A DNA stretch of 64,000 nucleotides, taken from contig CBFIFP010000002.1 in NCBI GenBank assembly GCA_965661945.1, positions 1 through 64,000 on the forward strand, read 5' to 3'. The stretch is from JAJRPT01 sp965661945. Its GTDB lineage: Bacteria > Bacteroidota > Ignavibacteria > Kapaibacteriales > UBA2268. Below are positions 1 to 7,277 of the stretch, piece by piece (within the stretch, counting starts at the first letter, position 1; every line of letters starts with the position of its first letter). Made by a program: the position numbers and the translations under genes. The notes under the pieces were generated by a model. It was not told the DNA's origin and searched no databases. It saw nothing but the letters and a program-made list of their open reading frames with translations.

Positions 1-531
1 GAAGATTGCTGTAACTCAACATTCCAAATCCAACTAAAAGATAAAGACGGAAAGGCGGTAAATGGAACAGTAGTTCTTAAAAAAGAAGGAAAAGAAAACA
101 GAGATAAAAACTCAGAAAATGGATATGCAAAATTTGAAGAGGTATGTAAAGGTAAATATACAGTAGTTATAGAATCAGAAAATCATAAAAGAATGGAATT
201 CACTTATGAAATAGATTGCGACAAAAACATCGAAATATCTAAAACATTAGAAAATAAAGAAAATGAAGAAGAATGTTGCGATGCTGCAATTAAAGTTATA
301 GTTCGCGACCTTGAAAATAAGGCAATTCAAGATGCCGAAATTGAACTATGGTTAGACGGTAATATTATCTCAGAAGGAAAAAGCAATGACGGTGGATATT
401 ATTACGCAAATGATCTATGTAAAGGAAAATACACTCTTGTAATAAAGAAAGATGGATATCAAGCAATAGAAACGAATTGGGAAATTAAAGAATGTAAAAA
501 TCACCAAGAAACATTCAAATTGAAAAAATAA
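1..531 (+). CDS. C-terminal part of a Cys-containing tandem-repeat protein (partial)
   Basis: The frame is open from base 1, so this is the 3' end of a gene that begins left of the window. The 176 visible residues form two diverged copies of an 89-residue unit. Each unit starts with an E-x-C-C motif (residues 1-4 and 90-93) and contains a conserved C-K-G-K-Y-T segment followed by a valine/isoleucine strand. The K-G-x-Y-T-L-V-I-x-K-x-G-Y pattern is typical of carboxypeptidase-regulatory-like or Cna-B-like beta-sandwich repeats found in surface proteins. The paired cysteines may form disulfides or bind something; that is inference. There is no type IX sorting tail, as the protein ends in a lysine-rich stretch. 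An internal ATG at 193 is not a credible start because the repeat homology continues upstream of it. Function unknown. Confidence 0.8.
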   Translation, partial: EDCCNSTFQIQLKDKDGKAVNGTVVLKKEGKENRDKNSENGYAKFEEVCKGKYTVVIESENHKRMEFTYEIDCDKNIEISKTLENKENEEECCDAAIKVIVRDLENKAIQDAEIELWLDGNIISEGKSNDGGYYYANDLCKGKYTLVIKKDGYQAIETNWEIKECKNHQETFKLKK

Positions 532-557
532 AAACAAAAAGATAAATTAAAATAAAA

Positions 558-589
558 CAGCCCATCAATTTGATGGGCTGTTTTTTTTT
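558..589. terminator. Rho-independent terminator, probably bidirectional
   Basis: CAGCCCATCA (558-567) pairs with TGATGGGCTG (571-580) around a 3-nt loop and is followed by nine T residues. The left side is A-rich, so the hairpin could also end the convergent minus-strand htrA transcript. Confidence 0.9.
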
Positions 590-605
590 ACAGATTATTA
601 AAAAA

Positions 606-2126
606 TTAATTCGGATTTGTTGGAATTTCTAATGCTATAAGTCTCGAAACGTCATCATAATAAACTTGGAGTAAAAAAGCATCTCCTTCTTCTAATTTTT
701 CAACAATTTCTTTTAATTGTTTAGGACTGCTTATTTCTTTTCTATCCGCTTTAGTAATAATTACACCTTTAGAAAGTCCGCTTTTAAATGCTTCGCTGTA
801 AGGGGTAACATCTGAAATAATCACTCCATTTTCGATGCCCATTTTTTCTTTAACGCTTGCAGGTAAAATTTCAACTTTAAAACCTAATCTATCAAAGTTA
901 AAAGAATTTAAATCTTCTCCCTGCTCAGAAATATTACTTGATATATTTTCACCATCTCTTCCTTTTAATACAACTATCTTAGTAATTTCTTCTTTATTTC
1001 TCCAAATAGATAAACTAATCTTATCGCCTGCTCTTCTTAATCCAACTTGATTTTGTAACTCACCTGGCGAATTAACTTCTTTTGAATCAACTTTTAAGAT
1101 AATATCACCACTTTCTAAACCAGCAAGTTCACCAGCAGAATTAGGCATAACTTTATTAACTAAAACACCTTTTATTTCATTCAAACCGAGAGCTTTCGCT
1201 AATTTTTGGTCAACTTGATTAATCTGAACTCCAATGTAACCTCTGCTTACTATTCCATCTTCAAGTAAGTCAGAAATCACAGACTTAACTAAATCAATTG
1301 GAATAGCAAATCCATAACCAATATATGAGCCAGTTTGAGATGCAATTGCTGTGTTAATTCCTACAAGCGAGCCATTAATATCAAATAATCCACCTCCACT
1401 ATTTCCAGGATTTATAGGAGCGTCAGTTTGAATAAAATTCTCAATAGAGTAACTTCTATTTTCTGCTTGACGACCAATAATACCAAGTCTTCCTCTTGCA
1501 ATAGCACTTACTATACCATTAGTAACAGTAGCGTTAAGACCAAGAGGCGAACCAACAGCAAGAACAATATTTCCAATTTTAACATCTTCAATATTTGCAA
1601 AATGAGCTGGTTGTAGTCCAATTGCATCAATTTTTATTAATGCCAAATCAGTTAATGGGTCGGTTCCAATAATCTTAGCGGTGTATGTTTTTTTGTCAGT
1701 TGTTGTTACAGTTATGCCACCATCTACAGAATTATCAACAACGTGGTTATTAGTTACAATATACCCATCATCGGAGATAATTACACCTGAGCCACCGCCC
1801 ATTCTTCTTCTTTCACTGCCTTCTTGATCAGGCATTCCAAAATGTCTGAAAAACTCTTCCATACCTTTAGGTATTTGAGTTTCATACTTAACTTCAACAT
1901 CCAAATTTACAACTGATTTTAATGATGCTTCAGCAACTTTGTTATAAGCATCATTAAGTTTTTTGGTGAAATCATCTGCTTCAATAGGGCTAGAACTTGC
2001 ACCAAGTTCAATATTTTTTGCGAATATTGAATTTGTAGAATCTGAGTTAATATTAGCAATTAAAAAAATGCTAAAAGATAATGCAAAAGTAAGCAATATG
2101 CTTGGAAAAACAATTTTTCTATTCAT
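606..2126 (-). CDS. htrA: HtrA/DegP-family periplasmic serine protease
   Basis: This 506-residue Do-family protease would degrade or refold misfolded envelope proteins. A signal/anchor segment (about residues 5-25) comes first. It is followed by a trypsin-like domain with the catalytic triad H128 (TNNHVV), D160 (LTDLALIKI) and S243 (GNSGGG), and then two PDZ domains (about 290-385 and 410-500). Length and order match DegP/DegQ. The gene ends opposite the repeat-protein gene with a shared terminator. No neighbouring gene suggests a dedicated substrate. The name htrA is the family name; whether it behaves as DegP, DegQ or DegS cannot be told from the sequence, though two PDZ domains argue against DegS. 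Confidence 0.95.
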   Translation of the reverse strand: MNRKIVFPSILLTFALSFSIFLIANINSDSTNSIFAKNIELGASSSPIEADDFTKKLNDAYNKVAEASLKSVVNLDVEVKYETQIPKGMEEFFRHFGMPDQEGSERRRMGGGSGVIISDDGYIVTNNHVVDNSVDGGITVTTTDKKTYTAKIIGTDPLTDLALIKIDAIGLQPAHFANIEDVKIGNIVLAVGSPLGLNATVTNGIVSAIARGRLGIIGRQAENRSYSIENFIQTDAPINPGNSGGGLFDINGSLVGINTAIASQTGSYIGYGFAIPIDLVKSVISDLLEDGIVSRGYIGVQINQVDQKLAKALGLNEIKGVLVNKVMPNSAGELAGLESGDIILKVDSKEVNSPGELQNQVGLRRAGDKISLSIWRNKEEITKIVVLKGRDGENISSNISEQGEDLNSFNFDRLGFKVEILPASVKEKMGIENGVIISDVTPYSEAFKSGLSKGVIITKADRKEISSPKQLKEIVEKLEEGDAFLLQVYYDDVSRLIALEIPTNPN

Positions 2127-2209
2127 ATTTTTGTTCCTTTATAAATTAATTAATTTGTATCATATTTTACGTTAAATAAAAATTATATGTTTCAAAAAAT
2201 TAATTTCAT

Positions 2210-2241
2210 TTTGTAATAATAAATATTTTTTTGTAAATTTG
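2210..2241 (+). promoter_or_regulatory. Bacteroidota-type promoter (-33 TTTG / -7 TAAATTTG)
   Basis: TTTG at 2210-2213, 20 nt, then TAAATTTG at 2234-2241. This matches the Bacteroidota housekeeping consensus TTTG-N19-21-TAnnTTTG. The predicted transcription start falls on or next to the ATG at 2246, which suggests a leaderless mRNA. Confidence 0.6.
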
Positions 2242-2245
2242 TAAT

Positions 2246-2539
2246 ATGAAAAATAAAGTATTAATATTATTAATTATTTTAGATATCACGCTAGTAGGTG
2301 CATGGATTTATTCTGGTATGTATGTTTATTTGTTAACTGCAATTTTGTTAGCCGATATTCATAGTTTAATTGAAATAAAAAACTATATGAATATTAAATT
2401 ACATTTACCCATAAGTTGCTTACTGTTTATAGCAACATCCTTAGTTGGATATTATTTAGAAGGATATGCTTTATTTGCTACTTTTATATTTTTGACTCAT
2501 TCTACATATATTTACTATAAACATTTTAAAAATACTTGA
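2246..2539 (+). CDS. Small integral membrane protein of unknown function
   Basis: A 97-residue, highly hydrophobic protein with about three or four membrane segments (roughly residues 5-22, 26-42, 54-70 and 74-90) and a basic C-terminal tail. I do not recognise a family. It stands alone between the divergent htrA gene and the convergent methyltransferase gene. A good Bacteroidota promoter lies immediately upstream, which supports its being real. The promoter-to-ATG distance suggests leaderless translation. Confidence 0.65.
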   Translation: MKNKVLILLIILDITLVGAWIYSGMYVYLLTAILLADIHSLIEIKNYMNIKLHLPISCLLFIATSLVGYYLEGYALFATFIFLTHSTYIYYKHFKNT

Positions 2540-2596
2540 GTTTAATTTTAATACAAAACTAACTCATTTTCTAATTCTTCTAATCTATTTAAAATA

Positions 2597-3736
2597 TCAC
2601 TCTCTATCTTTTCTTTTTCCTTTATAAAGTTCATAATGGTTGAATCTACATTCTAAATTACCATTGAATAGTTTAATTTTCTTTGCTGGTTTTAAGCCAA
2701 TGAATTTCATTGCTTCTAAGTTTGATGATATTATCCAAGCATCGTGATTTTCAAAACCAAATTTTAATGTTTTTCCTACTTTTCTGTATAATTCATCTAT
2801 ATTTTCTAATCTTATTCTATCGTCATAAGGTGGATTTAATACGATTAAGCCAGTTTCGGAATATGGAGTCATTTGTGAAATATCTGCTACTTTAACTCTT
2901 ATTTTACTAAAATATTCATTCGATGCGATTACTTCTCTAAGCACATCGACTGCTTTTTTGGATAAATCCGAACCATAAAAATAATGCTCGCAAGTTTTTA
3001 TATATGAATCGCTTTCTTTCTTGATATTTTTAAATAAATCTTTATTAAAATTATTCCATTTCATAAATTGATATGAATTTCTGAAAAAACCACTCGGAAT
3101 ATTTTGAGCAATCATAGCAGCTTCAGTTAAAATTGTCCCAGAGCCACACATCATATCATAAAAATCTCTATCGCCACTGAACCCAGCAAATGTTAGCATA
3201 CCCGCAGCAAGAACTTCACTTAGGTTTGCTTCTAATATTTTACTTCTATAGCCCCTTTTGTGGAGTGATTCGCCAGAGGAATCAAGCATAATATTAACAT
3301 CAAAATCAGAAATATGAAGATTAAAAATTATATCTGGATTATCAATTGAAACGCTGGGACGCTTGCCAAATTTATCTCTGAATCTATCTACAATAGCATC
3401 TTTCATCTTCAATGAAGCATACTTTGAGTGCTTAAAATTTCTTGAATTAACAGTAGAAAATATTGCAAAAGTTTGGTCTAATCCAAATTGATTTTCCCAT
3501 TCGTAATCATAAATATTTTGGTATAAATCATCTTCGTTTCGTGCATCAAATTTAAAGAGTTCCACCAAGAATTTAATTGCTAATCTTGAATTATAATTAA
3601 CTTTATATAATAAACCTAAATCACCTTCGAACTCTACAGCGCGATTTAATTTTATAATATCTTTCGCTCCCAGTAGTTCTAATTCGTTAATTAAAATATC
3701 TTCAAATCCAAAGAGAGTTTTTGCTATTATTTTCAT
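2597..3736 (-). CDS. THUMP-domain class I SAM-dependent RNA methyltransferase
   Basis: This 379-residue protein resembles the COG0116 family (N-terminal part of RlmL, and Trm14-like enzymes), which methylates guanines in rRNA or tRNA. The N-terminal half (about 1-150) fits a ferredoxin-like/THUMP RNA-binding module. The methyltransferase domain carries a glycine-rich SAM loop (DMMCGSGTILTEA, 194-206) and the NPPY catalytic motif at 301-304, typical of N2-guanine or N6-adenine methyltransferases. It lacks the second RlmK domain of E. coli RlmL. Its ATG overlaps the stop of murA by one base (TAATG), so the two are probably translationally coupled. The exact RNA target is not deducible. Confidence 0.88.
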   Translation of the reverse strand: MKIIAKTLFGFEDILINELELLGAKDIIKLNRAVEFEGDLGLLYKVNYNSRLAIKFLVELFKFDARNEDDLYQNIYDYEWENQFGLDQTFAIFSTVNSRNFKHSKYASLKMKDAIVDRFRDKFGKRPSVSIDNPDIIFNLHISDFDVNIMLDSSGESLHKRGYRSKILEANLSEVLAAGMLTFAGFSGDRDFYDMMCGSGTILTEAAMIAQNIPSGFFRNSYQFMKWNNFNKDLFKNIKKESDSYIKTCEHYFYGSDLSKKAVDVLREVIASNEYFSKIRVKVADISQMTPYSETGLIVLNPPYDDRIRLENIDELYRKVGKTLKFGFENHDAWIISSNLEAMKFIGLKPAKKIKLFNGNLECRFNHYELYKGKRKDRE

Positions 3737-5004
3737 TAAAATTCTTCTGTTTTTATTCGTTTAATATTCGCTCCTAACTCAACTAATTTATTTTCCATAA
3801 GTTCGTAACCTCTATCAAGATGATAAATTCTTAGTAAATCAGTTTTTCCTTCTGCGATAAGCCCCGCAAGAACAAGCGCTGCAGATGCTCTCAAATCTGA
3901 ACTCATTACTGTTGCCCCAGATAGTTTTTTGCCACCTTTAATAATTGCAGAATTATCAATTAGTTCTATATCCGCACCCAAACGATTTAATTCCGGAACG
4001 TGCTTAAATCTATCAGTATAAATATTATCTGTAATCTTTGAAGTACCTTCCGCAAGGAGCATAAAAGCGTTCCATTGAGCTTGAACGTCAGTAGGAAAAC
4101 CTGGGTAAACAGAAGTAATCACATCAGTTGGTTTTGGCTTATCATTCATAGAAAGAACTATTGTATCTTGATTAACATCAATTTCACAACCAGCTTCTTC
4201 TAATTTATCAATAACTGCTGCCAAGTGATAGGGATTTACATTTGTAAGTTCTATTTTACCTTGAGTCATTGCGGCAGCAATAAGAAAAGTTGCTGCTTCA
4301 ATTCTATCAGGGATATTAGTTTCATCTACTGCTTTAAGTTCATCAACGCCTTCTACCTCTATTGAAGTAGTCCCTAAACCGTCAATTTTAGCACCCATTT
4401 TAATTAGAAATCTTCCAAGAGCAGTAATTTCTGGTTCAAGTGCGGCATTAGTTATTTTGGTGCTACCTTTTGCTAAGGTTGCAGCCATCAGAACATTTCC
4501 AGTTGCCCCAACAGAAGAAATATCAAAATGAATTTTACCGCCATCGAGTTTTCCATTTTTAGCTTTTGCTATTACATAACCACTTTCAATTTCAATCGAT
4601 GCACCAAGTTTCTCCATTCCTTTTAAGTGCAAATCAACAGGGCGAGGACCCCAAGCACAACCACCAGGAAGTGAAACTTTCGCCTCTCCGTGCCTTGCCA
4701 AGATTGGACCTAATACATAAAAAGATGCACGCATTTTCTTAACTTGTTCATAAGATGCATAAGTGCTATTTGCGTTTCGAGTATCAACAAAAAGTTCATT
4801 TCCATTTAATTCACAAAAAGCTCCAAGTTCACTCATCAAACGAGATAAAGTCCAAACATCTCTTAAGTTAGGGGTATTTTGAAGTTTATAAGTTCCTGGC
4901 GCAAGAAGCATAGCAGGAATAAGAGCGATAGAGCAATTTTTAGAACCAGAAACTTTAATTTTTCCGTTTAATTTATTGCCACCTTCAATTACAAATTTAT
5001 CCAT
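3736..5004 (-). CDS. murA: UDP-N-acetylglucosamine 1-carboxyvinyltransferase
   Basis: MurA transfers enolpyruvate from phosphoenolpyruvate to UDP-GlcNAc, the first committed step of peptidoglycan synthesis in the cytoplasm. The sequence has the N-terminal SGSKN motif that binds substrate and the active-site loop GGCAWGPRPVDLH, whose cysteine is the fosfomycin target. It runs full length (about 422 residues) with the expected two-domain repeat. I prefer the ATG at 5004 (MDKFVIEGG) to an upstream TTG at 5010, because family members begin at this motif. It is followed by a coupled RNA methyltransferase gene. Confidence 0.97.
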   Translation of the reverse strand: MDKFVIEGGNKLNGKIKVSGSKNCSIALIPAMLLAPGTYKLQNTPNLRDVWTLSRLMSELGAFCELNGNELFVDTRNANSTYASYEQVKKMRASFYVLGPILARHGEAKVSLPGGCAWGPRPVDLHLKGMEKLGASIEIESGYVIAKAKNGKLDGGKIHFDISSVGATGNVLMAATLAKGSTKITNAALEPEITALGRFLIKMGAKIDGLGTTSIEVEGVDELKAVDETNIPDRIEAATFLIAAAMTQGKIELTNVNPYHLAAVIDKLEEAGCEIDVNQDTIVLSMNDKPKPTDVITSVYPGFPTDVQAQWNAFMLLAEGTSKITDNIYTDRFKHVPELNRLGADIELIDNSAIIKGGKKLSGATVMSSDLRASAALVLAGLIAEGKTDLLRIYHLDRGYELMENKLVELGANIKRIKTEEF

Positions 5005-5105
5005 TTTCAAAATTAATATTTACAAAAAACTAAAATAAGGAAAAATATTGAATAAATATAAAAACCTTCAAATTTTAAAAGCTATAAATATCTAATAAAA
5101 ATAAA

Positions 5106-5591
5106 TTATTTAATTTTCCTTACAGGTGATAACCTATTTTCGGGTTTTTGAACATAAATAAAAGGCATTTGCTCCATTGCATGACAAGTATTACAAGAGC
5201 TGGTTAAACTTTGAAATACAAGTTCAAATCCATCTGAGTTTTTTTTCTTAATAAAATCTTCCATTTCTGGCAAAGCAACATTTAAAAAATGAGTTGCAGA
5301 TTTTCTTCTTTCGGGTCTGCGTTCTAAAGCAAGTTCGATTGTTTCCTCAATTTCATGAACCTGATGATCTGCATACTCCCAATTTTCCTCTGATAATGCC
5401 CAGTATAACTCTTGATATCTATAACCAATCTCAAACATTGCTACACCAAATCCTCTAAAATGTTCTTCAATTCTCTCAATATTATCTTGCCCTGAACCAT
5501 TAAGCCACTTACCTTTTGGATTTTCTGATTGATTACAAGAAAAGAAAACAAAACTTGTAAAAATTATAATTACAATATAAATATATCTCAT
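5106..5591 (-). CDS. Lipoprotein with a single haem c motif, cytochrome c'-like
   Basis: A 161-residue protein with a lipoprotein signal (hydrophobic residues 3-17, lipobox ending at C19) and one CxxCH haem-attachment motif (C133, C136, H137) near the C-terminus. The region between is predicted to be mostly helical and charged. A C-terminal CxxCH after a helical bundle is the layout of cytochrome c' (cyt c556-like) proteins, which bind gases or carry electrons in the periplasm. That assignment is by architecture, not a recognised close relative. It stands alone between murA and dtd. No cytochrome biogenesis genes are in view. Confidence 0.7.
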   Translation of the reverse strand: MRYIYIVIIIFTSFVFFSCNQSENPKGKWLNGSGQDNIERIEEHFRGFGVAMFEIGYRYQELYWALSEENWEYADHQVHEIEETIELALERRPERRKSATHFLNVALPEMEDFIKKKNSDGFELVFQSLTSSCNTCHAMEQMPFIYVQKPENRLSPVRKIK

Positions 5592-5649
5592 GTTATTTCA
5601 CTTAATTTTAAAATGAAACTAACGAATAAAATATGAATTTATTTAATTT

Positions 5650-6102
5650 TTAATCAATTTCCTTCTCAATAATTATATTTATTGGTCCATCATTTATAGA
5701 TATAACATTCATCATTGCTTGAAACTTACCTTCTTTTACATTTAAGTTAGTAGCCATTTTAAATTTCGTTAAAAAACGATTATAAATTTGAAGTGCATCA
5801 TCAACTTTTGCTGCATCAGTAAAGTTAGGACGAGTTCCTTTTTTGGTATTTCCACACAGAGTAAAACTTGAAATAATTAAAATATCACCATTTACTTCAT
5901 TAATATTTTTGTTTATTTTACCATTTCCATCTTCGAATAGTCTCAAATTTAATACTTTCTCAATAATTATTTCATCTATTTTTGGATTTAAATCTTTATG
6001 AGTAATTCCGATATAAATTAGGTATCCAATGCCGATTTTACTATGCATTTGCTCTTCAATTATAACTTCTGCACTTTTTACTTTTTGTATTAATAACTTC
6101 AT
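5650..6102 (-). CDS. dtd: D-aminoacyl-tRNA deacylase
   Basis: Dtd hydrolyses D-amino acids (and mischarged glycine) from tRNA, a cytoplasmic proofreading step. The 150-residue length is standard. The two family signatures are present in slightly altered form: SSFTLCGNTKKGTRPNF (canonical SQFTL...KGxRPxF) at about residues 78-94, and a C-terminal G-P-I-N-I segment in place of the usual GPVT. Asn in place of the usual Thr in the GPVT motif is a visible deviation. The family's chirality filter is a cross-subunit Gly-cisPro pair, which this sequence can still form from its G-P. Confidence 0.92.
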   Translation of the reverse strand: MKLLIQKVKSAEVIIEEQMHSKIGIGYLIYIGITHKDLNPKIDEIIIEKVLNLRLFEDGNGKINKNINEVNGDILIISSFTLCGNTKKGTRPNFTDAAKVDDALQIYNRFLTKFKMATNLNVKEGKFQAMMNVISINDGPINIIIEKEID

Positions 6103-6127
6103 TTTTATATAAAATTGTATTTTAAAT

Positions 6128-6158
6128 TTTGCATATTAAGAAAAAAACATTACTTTTG
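6128..6158 (+). promoter_or_regulatory. Bacteroidota-type promoter
   Basis: TTTG at 6128-6131, 19 nt, then TACTTTTG at 6151-6158. This is a full match to TTTG-N19-21-TAnnTTTG, about 34 nt before the ATG at 6193. It probably drives 6193 and the PorE-like gene as one unit. Confidence 0.6.
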
Positions 6159-6192
6159 AAAAATACAAATTTTAATTTTTAGGAAAGTTAAA

Positions 6193-7263
6193 ATGTTTTT
6201 GACAGCTAACTTAGAAATCGATCCTTCTCAGATTACAAAGATAAAAAGAGTGAATAATGATAACGTTCTTTTTAAACTGTATGATGTACTTACAGCAAAT
6301 ATTAATAATCAAAGTATAGAGCAGGAAACTTTCACTGTTGTTTCTATTTTAAATCAAATTCAAATGGGTTTGATGAGATTAGGAGTAAATAATGTTATAA
6401 AAATTAACGTTGATAATTTTAATTATTTTTATGATGGTGAAGGAAAAGAAGATGATTTATTTGATGCGTTTCACTCTATTGAGCAAAATATTGAGCCATT
6501 AGAATCACAACATTTTAACGAAATTGAATTAGTTTTAGAGCATCTTGATGAAGATTTAAAATATCTAATTGATGTTACTATTATGCGAAAACACAAAGTT
6601 AGGGAATTTCCAATAAAGATAAGGATTAATGGTGCATTTACAGATTTAAGATTAGAAGATAACGAAGACATTTCAGTTGTAGAAAATAAACTTGCTCTAA
6701 TTTGCCAAGACCAAGTAACTTACGATAAATACATAAGAGACAAACGAATGATATTTCAAACATTTGTTAGTGAGTTTGAGCATACATTAAGCAAATTTAT
6801 TAAAATTGATGGAATTACTCTTAAATTTATCGATAAAATGGTAAGACCAAAAATACTTGTACCTGGAAGAAGAGAAATTAGAGAAAATAACAAATCAGAG
6901 CCATTTTTTCATGGTTTTCATGGCATAAATAAATGTTTAACTTATACTTTATATTGGGGTAAACATGTCTCAAAAAATAGTTTATATGTAAAAGACTTCA
7001 CTCTCTGTGATGATTTTGGAAAAGATATTTTTGCAATTGGCACAGAAGGGTTTAATTCTGGTGAAATTGATATTTTAAAACCTCAAACTAAATTTAAAAT
7101 ATCAAATTTAAATGAATTAATCATTTATTCTGGTCATGACTATATGGAAGAAATGGAAGAGGATAATATTACTTTTGAAAAATTAGACGCTCCAGACGAA
7201 GGTGTTCTTACAAACTATATTAGTTTAAATTTAGAAATTAATGATGAAGATATCTATAAGTAA
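6193..7263 (+). CDS. Hypothetical protein, cytoplasmic, no recognised family
   Basis: A 356-residue acidic protein with no signal peptide or membrane segment. I recognise no domain. It mixes charged helices (about 80-125, 175-215) with strand-rich parts (about 230-345) and ends in an acidic tail. An AGGAAAG ribosome-binding-like sequence precedes the ATG, and a good promoter lies upstream. The next gene, a PorE-like envelope protein, starts 14 bases after its stop, so the two are likely cotranscribed. Function unknown; the linkage is the only hint. Confidence 0.75.
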   Translation: MFLTANLEIDPSQITKIKRVNNDNVLFKLYDVLTANINNQSIEQETFTVVSILNQIQMGLMRLGVNNVIKINVDNFNYFYDGEGKEDDLFDAFHSIEQNIEPLESQHFNEIELVLEHLDEDLKYLIDVTIMRKHKVREFPIKIRINGAFTDLRLEDNEDISVVENKLALICQDQVTYDKYIRDKRMIFQTFVSEFEHTLSKFIKIDGITLKFIDKMVRPKILVPGRREIRENNKSEPFFHGFHGINKCLTYTLYWGKHVSKNSLYVKDFTLCDDFGKDIFAIGTEGFNSGEIDILKPQTKFKISNLNELIIYSGHDYMEEMEEDNITFEKLDAPDEGVLTNYISLNLEINDEDIYK

Positions 7264-7277
7264 TATATTTTATTCTA

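Noticed and set aside
193..531. Independent gene starting at ATG 193
   Set aside because: The frame is open from base 1 and the repeat pattern continues upstream of 193, so this is the tail of a larger gene.
5005..5010. TTG start of murA at 5010
   Set aside because: MurA proteins start at the M-D-K-F motif, encoded by the ATG at 5004.
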